Below are positions 54,153 through 64,000 of a DNA stretch of 64,000 nt, piece by piece. The stretch lies in assembly GCF_002020355.1 (NCBI RefSeq), contig NZ_MPZV01000003.1:62001-126000 (forward strand). Reading direction: 5' to 3'. The notes beneath the pieces were generated by a model. The model saw nothing but the letters and a program-made list of their open reading frames with translations. It was not told the DNA's origin and did not search any database. Source of the stretch: Thioclava sediminum. GTDB lineage: Bacteria > Pseudomonadota > Alphaproteobacteria > Rhodobacterales > Rhodobacteraceae. The stretch's first letter is position 1, and every line of letters starts with the position of its first letter. The position numbers and the translations under genes are program-made.

Positions 54153-55220
54153 ATGGCAGTAGCGAAGCTTTTCGATATGGATAAATCTCCCAAGGCAGAC
54201 AAGCAAAAGGCGCTCGACTCGGCGCTGGCGCAGATCGAGCGGCAATTCGGCAAAGGCTCGATCATGAAGCTCGGCGGCGACACGCCCGCGCGGGAAATCG
54301 AAGCGACCTCGACCGGCTCGCTGGGCCTCGATATTGCGCTCGGCATCGGCGGGCTGCCGAAAGGCCGGATCGTCGAGATCTATGGGCCGGAAAGCTCGGG
54401 CAAGACGACGCTGACGCTGCACGCGATCGCGGAAGAGCAGAAGAAGGGTGGCGTCTGCGCCTTTGTCGACGCTGAACACGCGCTCGATCCGCAATATGCG
54501 CGCAAGCTTGGCGTCGATCTCGACGAGTTGCTGATCTCGCAGCCCGACGCAGGCGAGCAGGCGCTCGAAATCGTCGACACGCTGGTGCGTTCCGGCGCGG
54601 TCAGTCTCGTCGTGGTCGACTCGGTCGCGGCGCTGACGCCGAAGGCCGAAATCGAAGGCGATATGGGCGATCACACCGTGGGCGCGCAGGCCCGTCTGAT
54701 GAGCCAGGCGATGCGCAAGCTGACCGCCTCGATCGGGCGTTCGAACTGCATGGTGATCTTCATTAACCAGATCCGGATGAAGATCGGGGTTATGTTCGGC
54801 TCGCCGGAGACGACGTCGGGCGGCAACGCGCTGAAATTCTACGCCTCCGTGCGTCTCGACATCCGCCGTATCGGCTCGATCAAGGATCGCGATGAGGTGG
54901 TGGGCAACCAGACCCGCGTGAAAGTGGTTAAGAACAAGGTGGCCCCGCCGTTCAAGCAGGTCGAGTTTGACATCATGTATGGCGAGGGCATCTCGAAGAT
55001 GGGCGAGCTGGTTGATCTGGGCGTCAAGGCCGGGGTCGTCGACAAGGCTGGCGCCTGGTATTCCTACGGGGATGAACGCATCGGCCAAGGCCGTGAAAAC
55101 GCGAAGACTTTCCTGCGCGAACACCCCGATGTCGCCTATGAGATCGAAGACAAGATTCGCGCCAGCCACGGGCTCGAATTCGACAAATTGTCCGAAGATG
55201 ACGCGCTGACCGAAGACTGA
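54153..55220 (+). CDS. recA: RecA recombinase
   Basis: A 355-residue RecA. Walker A GPESSGKT is at residues 78-85, and the loop regions and the acidic C-terminal tail (SEDDALTED) are normal. It drives homologous recombination, SOS induction and LexA self-cleavage. AAGGAAGCGGACAA precedes the ATG. An SOS box and a promoter lie upstream and a terminator follows, so it is a single-gene unit under LexA control. Confidence 0.98.
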   Translation: MAVAKLFDMDKSPKADKQKALDSALAQIERQFGKGSIMKLGGDTPAREIEATSTGSLGLDIALGIGGLPKGRIVEIYGPESSGKTTLTLHAIAEEQKKGGVCAFVDAEHALDPQYARKLGVDLDELLISQPDAGEQALEIVDTLVRSGAVSLVVVDSVAALTPKAEIEGDMGDHTVGAQARLMSQAMRKLTASIGRSNCMVIFINQIRMKIGVMFGSPETTSGGNALKFYASVRLDIRRIGSIKDRDEVVGNQTRVKVVKNKVAPPFKQVEFDIMYGEGISKMGELVDLGVKAGVVDKAGAWYSYGDERIGQGRENAKTFLREHPDVAYEIEDKIRASHGLEFDKLSEDDALTED

Positions 55221-55240
55221 TCGTCACCGCAAATTCATGC

Positions 55241-55272
55241 AAAGGCCGGGAGCGTCGTCTCCCGGCCTTTTT
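55241..55272 (+). terminator. Terminator after recA
   Basis: AAAGGCCGGGAG pairs with CTCCCGGCCTTT around a 6-nt loop, followed by TT. It lies 20 bp after the recA stop. Confidence 0.88.
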
Positions 55273-55345
55273 GCGATTGCTGGACAGGGGCAAGGGGCGG
55301 CGTTAAACGGGACCGAACATGCCCGATCAGGCGAGACAGGACGAT

Positions 55346-57999
<2,654 letters not shown>

Positions 58000-58000
<1 letters not shown>

Positions 58001-58305
58001 TGGCAGGCGCATTCTGGATCGCCCATGTGAAGGTGCTCGACGACGAGGCCTATGGCAAATACGCCGAGGGCGCGGGCCCTGCGATCGCGAAACATGGCGG
58101 ACGGTTCCTCGCCCGTGGCGCGCGCTATGTGCAGCTCGAAGGCAATGACCGCGCGCGCAATGTCGTCGCTTGGTTCCCGTCTCTGGAAGCGGCCGAAACC
58201 TGCTACTACTCCGACGAGTATCAGGCGGCGCTCGCCCATGCCAAAGGCGCATCCGAGCGCGACCTGATGATCGTCGAGGCGATGGACGACGTCGAAATCA
58301 AATGA
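58000..58305 (+). CDS. DUF1330 protein
   Basis: A 101-residue protein of the DUF1330 type, a small ferredoxin-like alpha/beta fold. It has FWIAHVKVLDDEAYGKYAEGAG at the start and ARNVVAWFPSLEAAETCYYSDEYQ in the middle. It overlaps alaS by one base, so it is translated from the alaS message. Function is unknown for the family; a terminator follows. Confidence 0.88.
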
Positions 58306-58342
58306 AGATCGGCCTGTAAGGCACTGATCAGAAAGTATTTGG

Positions 58343-58365
58343 AAGGCGGCTTCGGCCGCCTTTTT
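58343..58365 (+). terminator. Terminator after the DUF1330 gene
   Basis: AAGGCGGC pairs with GCCGCCTT around loop TTCG, followed by TTTC. It ends the alaS transcript 38 bp after the stop, so the following leader region needs its own promoter. Confidence 0.85.
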
Positions 58366-58395
58366 CTATGATGTCGTACCCGGTCGTTTTTGCTC

Positions 58396-58425
58396 TGGAC
58401 CTTCGGGCACGCTGCGTCCTATGCT
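58396..58425 (+). promoter_or_regulatory. Candidate promoter for a leaderless cysS leader mRNA
   Basis: TGGACC (58396-58401) and TATGCT (58420-58425) are 18 bp apart. Transcription would start at about 58431-58433, on or next to the ATG of the leader peptide at 58432, which explains why that ATG has no ribosome site. Confidence 0.5.
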
Positions 58426-58431
58426 GCCGCC

Positions 58432-58473
58432 ATGACCACGAAGACCATCATCATCTGCTGCATTATCCGCTGA
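58432..58473 (+). CDS. Ile/Cys leader peptide upstream of cysS-cimA
   Basis: A 13-codon frame reads MTTKTIIICCIIR, then TGA. Five isoleucine codons flank two tandem cysteine codons, a pattern seen in amino-acid attenuation leaders. The downstream genes are cysS (charges Cys) and cimA (first step of isoleucine synthesis from pyruvate), so the two amino acids in the run match the two genes behind it. There is no Shine-Dalgarno; the promoter prediction places the start at the ATG itself, as known for trpL of rhizobia. This assignment is inference from sequence. Confidence 0.6.
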   Translation: MTTKTIIICCIIR

Positions 58474-58543
58474 CATACGTCACGCGGGCCGGTCTTCTCT
58501 TTCCAAATTTCTCATGACCTTGTAAGCCCGCCGGCAGGTGCCG
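58440..58543 (+). promoter_or_regulatory. Alternative pairing region, possible attenuator
   Basis: GAAGACC inside the leader (58440-58446) can pair perfectly with GGTCTTC (58491-58497). GCGGGC (58484-58489) can pair with GCCCGC (58526-58531), and GCCGG (58488-58492) with CCGGC (58531-58535). CGGC-AGGT-GCCG (58532-58543) is a further small hairpin. A ribosome stalled on the Ile/Cys run would cover the first segment and change the fold. No strong T-run follows, so a simple intrinsic terminator is not obvious; the switch may act on translation or on Rho access. Confidence 0.4.
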
Positions 58544-58563
58544 CCGACCCTTTGCGAGGACAC

Positions 58564-60072
58564 ATGACCCAGATCCGTTTGCGCAATTCCCTGACCCGGA
58601 AAGTCGAGGATTTTCGTCCGATCGATGCCGACAACGTGCGGATGTATCTCTGCGGCCCGACCGTTTACGACCGCGCGCATCTCGGCAACGCCCGTCCGGT
58701 GGTGGTGTTCGACGTGCTCTACCGGCTGCTGCGCCACGTCTATGGGCCGGAGCACGTCACCTATGTGCGCAATTTTACGGATGTGGATGACAAGATCAAC
58801 GCGACGGCGCTCGCGCGCAAGGAAGCCGGGGCCGAAGGGTCGCTGGAAGAGCTGATCCGCGCGCGGACCGAGGAAACCATCGGCTGGTATCATGCCGACA
58901 TGGACGCGCTCGGCGCCTTGCGTCCCGATCAGGAACCGCGCGCGACCGACTACATCGGCGCGATGATCGCGATGATCGAAACGCTGATCGAAGATGGTCA
59001 CGCCTATGCCGCCGAGGGGCATGTTCTGTTCCGGGTGCGCAGCTACAAGGATTACGGCGCGCTGTCCGGTCGGACGGTCGATGACATGATGGCGGGGGCC
59101 CGGGTTGAGGTCGCGCCCTTCAAGGAAGACCCGATGGATTTCGTGCTCTGGAAGCCCTCCGACGAGGGGCTGCCGGGCTGGGAGAGCCCGTGGGGTCGAG
59201 GCCGTCCGGGCTGGCATATCGAGTGCTCGGCCATGAGTTACGAATTGCTCGGCGCGTCGTTCGACATCCATGGCGGCGGCATCGACCTGCAATTCCCGCA
59301 CCACGAGAACGAGATCGCGCAGAGTTGCTGCGCGCATCCCGAGGGCTCCTTCGCGAACTACTGGCTGCATAACGAGATGCTGCAGGTCGAGGGCAAGAAG
59401 ATGTCCAAGAGCCTGGGGAATTTCTTCACCGTGCGGGATCTGCTGGACGGCCATGACGGCGAGAAGGGTATTCCGGGCGAGGTGATCCGCTTCGTGTTCC
59501 TGCAGACGCATTATACCAAGCCGATGGATTGGACGGCGGAGAAGGCGCGGCAGGCTGAGAGGACTTTGCGGCGCATTGCAGAGTTCTTGGCAGCGGATCC
59601 TCTTACGAAGCCTTGGATTGGCAGGCGATATGCAAAGCCGCCTCAAGAGTTCATTGACGCGCTTTCAAATGACCTTAATACGTCGCTGGCACTCTCCCTC
59701 GTGCGCAAGTATTTGAAAGAACGAGATGAGTTCAAGCTCATTGGGGCGCTTCGGCTCTTGGGATTTGACGACCAAGCCTTGGTACAGAAATTCTCGCAGT
59801 TCCAATTCGCAGCTTCCTCCAACGAATTTTCTTCAGGTTTTCGGATGTCCACTCGAGGAGACGAGGCATCGGAGAACCCAAATCGAATGACCGAACTGTA
59901 CAATCGCTTTTCCGAAATGCGTAAAGAGGCAATGGAAACCAAAGATTTCGCGCCGGTCGATGCAATGAAACAGGCGCTCGTCGCCGCAGGCGTCGAAGTG
60001 CGCATGTCCAAGGATGGCGTCGAACTGCTGCCTGGACCCGATTTCGACCCCGCGAAGCTGGAGGGCCTGTGA
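58564..60072 (+). CDS. cysS: Cysteinyl-tRNA synthetase, with an atypical internal segment
   Basis: A 502-residue class I synthetase. The HIGH-like motif is HLGN at 39-42, a zinc-ligand cysteine is at 30, and KMSKS is at 279-283. The catalytic core and DALR-type C-terminal helices are intact. Between about 59555 and 59975 (residues about 331-470) codons turn A/T-ending and GC falls clearly, unlike the rest, although the frame stays open. That segment covers the link to the tRNA-binding bundle. GCGAGGACAC precedes the ATG. The last base overlaps the next short frame (TGATG). An Ile/Cys leader lies upstream. Confidence 0.93.
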   Translation: MTQIRLRNSLTRKVEDFRPIDADNVRMYLCGPTVYDRAHLGNARPVVVFDVLYRLLRHVYGPEHVTYVRNFTDVDDKINATALARKEAGAEGSLEELIRARTEETIGWYHADMDALGALRPDQEPRATDYIGAMIAMIETLIEDGHAYAAEGHVLFRVRSYKDYGALSGRTVDDMMAGARVEVAPFKEDPMDFVLWKPSDEGLPGWESPWGRGRPGWHIECSAMSYELLGASFDIHGGGIDLQFPHHENEIAQSCCAHPEGSFANYWLHNEMLQVEGKKMSKSLGNFFTVRDLLDGHDGEKGIPGEVIRFVFLQTHYTKPMDWTAEKARQAERTLRRIAEFLAADPLTKPWIGRRYAKPPQEFIDALSNDLNTSLALSLVRKYLKERDEFKLIGALRLLGFDDQALVQKFSQFQFAASSNEFSSGFRMSTRGDEASENPNRMTELYNRFSEMRKEAMETKDFAPVDAMKQALVAAGVEVRMSKDGVELLPGPDFDPAKLEGL

Positions 60073-60206
60073 TGGCGCGCGGCTACAGCGACAAGGGGCG
60101 CGCCGGACCCGAGGGGGGGCGCAATCGCGCCCGCCCTGGGGGGCGGGTCGGGCGCGGCCCGGCGTGCCGCCGGGCGGAACGTAACCTCGACGGAGGCAAC
60201 CAATGA
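60072..60206 (+). CDS. 44-codon GC-rich frame bridging cysS and cimA
   Basis: The ATG shares its A with the cysS stop (TGATG) and the stop overlaps the cimA ATG by 4 bp (ATGA), so the frame fits exactly between the two genes. It reads [19 protein letters not shown] at the start and GGRVGRGPACRRAERNLDGG near the end, and it contains the dispersed repeat at 60145. It may be a small coupling protein, or a repeat-derived stretch kept open by selection on coupling, or chance. I do not know the family. Confidence 0.4.
   Translation: MARGYSDKGRAGPEGGRNRARPGGRVGRGPACRRAERNLDGGNQ
60145..60162. repeat. GC-rich dispersed repeat, copy 2
   Basis: GGGTCGGGCGCGGCCCGG is identical to 14532-14549. Here it lies inside the 44-codon frame and 41 bp before cimA. 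The hairpin CGGGC-GCG-GCCCG is the likely functional feature. Confidence 0.6.
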
Positions 60207-61825
60207 CCAAACAACGCCTCTATCTCTACGACACGACGCTCCGCGATGGGCAGCAATCGGCGGGCGTCCAGTTCTCGGTGCCTGAGAAGATCGAGATCGC
60301 AAAGGCGCTCGACGGGATTGGTATCGATTATATCGAGGGCGGCTGGCCCGGGGCGAATCCGACTGACAGCGATTTCTTCGAGGCGTGGCCCGAGACGCGG
60401 GCGACGTTCACCGCCTTCGGGATGACCAAGCGGGCAGGGCGCTCCGCCGCGAATGACGACGTGCTCGCGGGCGTCATGAACGCGAATACGCCCGCCGTCT
60501 GCCTCGTCGGCAAGACGCATGACTACCACGTCACCACCGCGCTCGGGATCACGCTGGAGGAAAACCTCGAGAATATCCGCGCCTCGGTTGCGCATATGGT
60601 GGCGCAAGGTCGCGAGGCGCTGTTCGACGCCGAGCATTTCTTCGACGGCTACAAGGCGAACCCCGACTATGCGCTGGAGTGCTGCCGCGCGGCCTATGAG
60701 GCCGGCGCGCGCTGGATCGTTCTGTGCGACACCAATGGCGGCACGCTGCCGGGCGAGATCGGCAAGATCGTTGAAGCGGTGATCGCGGCGGGCATTCCCG
60801 GCGACCGTCTCGGCATCCATTGCCATGACGACACCGGCAACGCCGTGGCTGGCAGCCTCGCGGCCATCGAGGCCGGTGCGCGCCAGATCCAAGGCACACT
60901 GAATGGGCTGGGAGAGCGCTGCGGCAACGCAAACCTGATCACGCTGATCCCGACGCTTCTGCTGAAAGAGCCCTACGCCTCGACGCTCGACACCGGGATC
61001 GCGCCCGAAAACCTGCGCGACATCACCAAGCTTTCGCGCAAGCTCGACGATATCCTGAACCGTGTGCCGCTGCGCTCCGCGCCCTATGTCGGCGCCTCGG
61101 CCTTCACCCATAAGGCGGGGCTGCATGCCTCGGCGATCCTAAAAAATCCAGACACTTACGAGCATATCGACCCCGCCGTGGTGGGGAACACGCGGCTGAT
61201 CCCGATGTCCAATCAGGCGGGCCAGTCGAACCTGCGTGCGCGGCTGAAAGGCATGGGGATCGAGGTCGCGAAGGACGATCCGCGCCTCGCCCGTATCCTC
61301 GATCTGATCAAGGAGCGCGAGGATCAGGGCTATGCCTATGACGGGGCGCAGGCGAGTTTCGAGCTGCTCGCGCGAGCGGAACTCGGGCAGTTGCCGAAGT
61401 TCTTCGAGGTGAAGCGCTACAAGGTCACGGTGGAGCGCCGCAAGAACCGCTACGACAAGATGGTCTCGATTTCCGAGGCGGTCGTGGTGGTGAAAGTCGG
61501 CGGGAAGAAGATGCTCTCGGTCTCGGAAAGCATGGACGAGCAGGGCCACGACCGCGGGCCGGTGAATGCGCTCTCGAAAGCGCTGTCGAAGGATCTCGGC
61601 CCCTATCAAAGCCTGATCGACGACATGAAACTGGTCGATTTCCGCGTCCGTATCACCCAAGGCGGCACCGAGGCCGTCACCCGCGTCATCATCGACAGCG
61701 AAGACGATGCGGGCCAGCGCTGGTCGACCGTGGGCGTGTCGCCGAACATAGTGGACGCGAGTTTCGAGGCGCTGCTGGATGCGATGATCTGGAAGCTGAT
61801 GCGCGACGGGGCGAAACCGGCATGA
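60203..61825 (+). CDS. cimA: Citramalate synthase
   Basis: A 540-residue enzyme of the LeuA/CimA type that condenses pyruvate and acetyl-CoA, the entry to isoleucine synthesis by the citramalate route. It starts YDTTLRDGQQSAGVQFSV, with GIHCHDDTGNAVA and GLGERCGNANLI in the TIM barrel and a C-terminal LeuA dimer/regulatory domain (about 400-540, DFRVRITQGGTEAVTRV). Length and the GVQFSV variant favour CimA over 2-isopropylmalate synthase. Its start overlaps the bridging frame, and its stop overlaps the next gene (ATGA). A purely biochemical check would settle the substrate. Confidence 0.85.
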   Translation: MTKQRLYLYDTTLRDGQQSAGVQFSVPEKIEIAKALDGIGIDYIEGGWPGANPTDSDFFEAWPETRATFTAFGMTKRAGRSAANDDVLAGVMNANTPAVCLVGKTHDYHVTTALGITLEENLENIRASVAHMVAQGREALFDAEHFFDGYKANPDYALECCRAAYEAGARWIVLCDTNGGTLPGEIGKIVEAVIAAGIPGDRLGIHCHDDTGNAVAGSLAAIEAGARQIQGTLNGLGERCGNANLITLIPTLLLKEPYASTLDTGIAPENLRDITKLSRKLDDILNRVPLRSAPYVGASAFTHKAGLHASAILKNPDTYEHIDPAVVGNTRLIPMSNQAGQSNLRARLKGMGIEVAKDDPRLARILDLIKEREDQGYAYDGAQASFELLARAELGQLPKFFEVKRYKVTVERRKNRYDKMVSISEAVVVVKVGGKKMLSVSESMDEQGHDRGPVNALSKALSKDLGPYQSLIDDMKLVDFRVRITQGGTEAVTRVIIDSEDDAGQRWSTVGVSPNIVDASFEALLDAMIWKLMRDGAKPA

Positions 61826-62586
61826 GCGATCTGGCCGCGTCCCTTCAAGCGGCGGCCGAGGCCGTGCGGCAGGGTGATCCCGACCGGTTCGCCGCCACCA
61901 TGGCCGCGCCCGCGGATCTGCGCGACCGTCTCTGGCCGCTCTACGCTGCCAATCTCGAGATCGCGCGTGCGCCCTGGGCGTCGTCGGAGCCGATGGTCGC
62001 CGAGATGCGCCTGCAATGGTGGGTCGATGCGCTGGAGGCTCTGTCCGAGGGCCGCGAACCGCCGCATGAGATCGGCCCGGCGCTTGTCTCGGTGGCACAA
62101 CCCGCGCGCCATTTGATTGCCGCGGCCGAAGCCCGTCGTGCCGATTGCTGGCCCGATCCTTTCGACGATATTTCAAGCCTTTGGGCCTATCTCGATCAGA
62201 CCTCGGGCGCGCTCTACTGGGCCGCCGCCGAGGCGCTCGGCGCGCCTGAGGAAGCGGAAATCACCGTGCGCAGTTTCGGTGCAGGCGCCGGGCTCGCGGC
62301 GCTCCTGCAGGCATGGTCCGATCTCGTCGCGCGGGGGCGTCCACCGCTTGTCGCACCGGACATCGCAACGCTGCATCAGCTCGCGGCGGAGGGCCAAGTG
62401 CGACTCGAACCCGCCCGCAAGCTGCGTCTGGGACCGGCGAAGGCAGCACTTCTTCCGGGATGGCAGGCTCGGGCGCTCCTCGCGCGCGCGCGCGTCATAG
62501 AAGACCCGCTTGCGCCGGGTGCGCTGGCGCTGTCGGAATTCCGCCGCAGATCGGGACTTTTGCGCGCCGCGCTGCTTGGCGTCTGA
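61822..62586 (+). CDS. Squalene/phytoene-synthase-like protein (NDUFAF6 type)
   Basis: A 254-residue all-helical protein. LYAANLEIARAPWASSEPM and EMRLQWWVDALEAL match the non-catalytic branch of the squalene/phytoene synthase fold related to the complex I assembly factor NDUFAF6. The aspartate-rich DXXXD motifs needed for prenyl transfer are not found, so it is unlikely to make squalene or phytoene. It overlaps cimA by 4 bp and is co-transcribed. An assembly role in the inner membrane is inferred only from the family. Confidence 0.72.
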   Translation: MSDLAASLQAAAEAVRQGDPDRFAATMAAPADLRDRLWPLYAANLEIARAPWASSEPMVAEMRLQWWVDALEALSEGREPPHEIGPALVSVAQPARHLIAAAEARRADCWPDPFDDISSLWAYLDQTSGALYWAAAEALGAPEEAEITVRSFGAGAGLAALLQAWSDLVARGRPPLVAPDIATLHQLAAEGQVRLEPARKLRLGPAKAALLPGWQARALLARARVIEDPLAPGALALSEFRRRSGLLRAALLGV

Positions 62587-62710
62587 GCCCCTTGGGGGGC
62601 AGTGTGCGGGAAATTTTCGGAAATTAGAGGAATCTTCAACTCTTCGCCTGAAGGTGATCGCGATTGCCCCGATAGGTCGGGTCGCTGCCGCAGTTCGCCG
62701 GAGGACGTTG

Positions 62711-64000
62711 ATGCGCTTTCTCGACAATCTGAAACTTGGACTGAAATTGCCGCTGATGCTGGTGGCGATTGCCATGGTCGCGCTGACCATCATGGGAATT
62801 TCAGCCTATCGTACCGCCTACGGACTGTTGGAAAGCGAAGGGACGCAGCGGCTCTCGCGAACGCTGGCCGCGCGCGTCGCCCTCGCGGAGGACTGGGCGC
62901 AGACACTGGCCTCCAATACCCGCACGATCGCCGCGAATCCCGACACGGCGCGGGCGCTTTACGATTTCACCAAGAGCCTCAACCGGCTCGATCCTCCCGC
63001 CATCGAAAGCCTGCGGACCGGGGCCGCAGAGGCCGGTGCGTCCGAGGGCGAGGTGAGCGGCCCGCTCCGGGACTACCGCCTGCTACTCGACCGCTATGGA
63101 CCCGCCATCGATCAAATTTTGGCCGAGAATGGCCTGAGCGATTTCTATCTTATCGATCGTGACGGTCGCATTGTATTTGCCGCGCGTGATCACAGCGCGA
63201 TTGGTCACGCGCTTGCGGATGAACCGGCGGGGCTGATCGAGGCCGCGACCGCTGCGCTGGATTGGTTGAGCGCGCCGACGGGCATGGTGGCGGCCGATAC
63301 CGTCGCCGTTTCGCCCCCGCATTTCGAGTTTGCCAAGGGTCGGTTCTTCGCAGCGCGCCCCGTGCGAAGCGGAAATGGTCTCAAGCTCGGTGCTGTGGTC
63401 TTGCGAAAGCCAATGGCCGAACTCGGGGGGATCATGGCCAACCCGCGCGGCATCGGCGCGACCGGTGAAGGTTTCCTGATTGACGAGAAAGGGAGGCTGA
63501 TGAGCGATCTGCGCTTTCCGGCCAACGCTCCAAAACCGGGGGAGGTTTTGCCCGCGGCTACCGTGAGTGCTGTAGAACAGGCGCAGGAAGAGGTGATCTC
63601 TTTGCATGGGCATCCAGCGATCGAGAGAACCCAGAAGGTCACTGTATTCGATCAGCCCTATTGGGCGGTCGTCGAGCAAGACCGTGCGGAGCTGTTCGCT
63701 CCTGCCACGTCACTTGCACGTGCAATGCTATTCAACGCCTCTTGGCTCATCCTTCTATTGGCGGCCCTTTCTGCCTGGATGGCACGATCCGTCTCCAGCC
63801 CTCTCAAGTGCCTCGAAAGATCCATTCGCAAGATCAGCGGAGGCGATTACGCGAGCGAGATCGCACAGACTCGCCGTGGCGACGAAGTCGGCGCAATCGC
63901 CACCGCGCTAAGCAACCTGCGCGACGAGCTTGATCAGTCTGAAGGGATCAAACGCGAGGCCACGCGCCAGGGCGCAGCCTATGCCAACGCCTCCGCCGCC
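62711..64000 (+). CDS. Methyl-accepting chemotaxis protein (N-terminal part, cut by window end)
   Basis: An open frame of 430 codons to the window edge. A first membrane segment (about 10-30, LPLMLVAIAMVALTIMGISAY) is followed by a long periplasmic double-Cache-like region with ILAENGLSDFYLIDRDGRIVFAAR and GEGFLIDEKGRLM. A second membrane segment (about 340-360) leads to a HAMP domain (RSVSSPLKCLERSIRKISGGDYASEI). The signalling tip lies outside. GGAGGACGTTG precedes the ATG. It senses an external ligand for chemotaxis; the ligand is unknown. It is separated from the cimA unit by 124 bp and lies on the same strand. Confidence 0.88.
   Translation, partial: MRFLDNLKLGLKLPLMLVAIAMVALTIMGISAYRTAYGLLESEGTQRLSRTLAARVALAEDWAQTLASNTRTIAANPDTARALYDFTKSLNRLDPPAIESLRTGAAEAGASEGEVSGPLRDYRLLLDRYGPAIDQILAENGLSDFYLIDRDGRIVFAARDHSAIGHALADEPAGLIEAATAALDWLSAPTGMVAADTVAVSPPHFEFAKGRFFAARPVRSGNGLKLGAVVLRKPMAELGGIMANPRGIGATGEGFLIDEKGRLMSDLRFPANAPKPGEVLPAATVSAVEQAQEEVISLHGHPAIERTQKVTVFDQPYWAVVEQDRAELFAPATSLARAMLFNASWLILLLAALSAWMARSVSSPLKCLERSIRKISGGDYASEIAQTRRGDEVGAIATALSNLRDELDQSEGIKREATRQGAAYANASAA

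Overview
The window looks like a stretch of chromosome from a GC-rich alphaproteobacterium of the Rhodobacteraceae (Rhodobacter, Thioclava or Paracoccus type). The evidence is the gene content (trgA-trgB-cysK, cckA, an sspB adaptor, a FadL-like porin, metA with an acetyl-type active site), a circularly permuted two-piece tmRNA whose tag reads ANDNRAPVALAA, and a recA SOS box of the GAAC-N7-GAAC type. I see no insertion sequence, prophage, integrase, rRNA operon or CRISPR array. The genus is inferred, not proven.

Layout. (1) 0-2.3 kb: three overlapping genes of a partner-switching regulator: the end of an RsbT-like ATPase, an ATPase-PP2C phosphatase fusion, and an ATPase fused to a HisKA_2 histidine kinase. 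(2) 2.4-13.3 kb: tRNA-Ser(CGA), a short-chain dehydrogenase behind a perfect palindrome, an outer-membrane beta-barrel, ppk2 with an overlapping TetR gene, metA and neighbours, a FadL-like porin, a GNAT-like protein and speB. (3) 13.4-22.4 kb: a TehA-type transporter, guaB, then trgA-trgB-cysK, an MscS-type channel and alaX. (4) 22.5-26 kb: fumC, sspB between two SnoaL-like genes, and ssrA. (5) 26-32 kb: two glycosyltransferases and a sulfotransferase in one overlapping operon, then a permease and a polyamine-type binding protein. (6) 32-47.6 kb: photolyase, then an exopolysaccharide region with a NusG/RfaH paralogue, manC, yjbH-yjbF-yjbE-like genes, a WecA-like initiating transferase, wza-wzb-wzc and more transferases. 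(7) 47.7-53.9 kb: a tadE/tadG pair, rsmB, cckA and a third sulfotransferase. (8) 54-62.6 kb: recA, alaS, cysS, cimA and a squalene/phytoene-synthase-like gene. (9) 62.7 kb to the end: a chemoreceptor cut by the window edge.

How the genes work together. The polysaccharide genes cover sugar-nucleotide supply (ManC), lipid-linked initiation (WecA-like), export (Wza, Wzc), control of export (Wzb, the RfaH-like factor) and outer-membrane accessory proteins (Yjb set). Three sulfotransferases and several glycosyltransferases suggest a decorated, possibly sulfated, surface polymer. ssrA and sspB make and deliver the degradation tag within about 1 kb of each other. The most unusual reading is at cysS-cimA. 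A 13-codon peptide with the run Ile-Ile-Ile-Cys-Cys-Ile-Ile appears to start at the transcription start site, just ahead of cysteinyl-tRNA synthetase and citramalate synthase (isoleucine pathway). A 44-codon frame overlaps both of those genes, and part of cysS has atypical codon usage.
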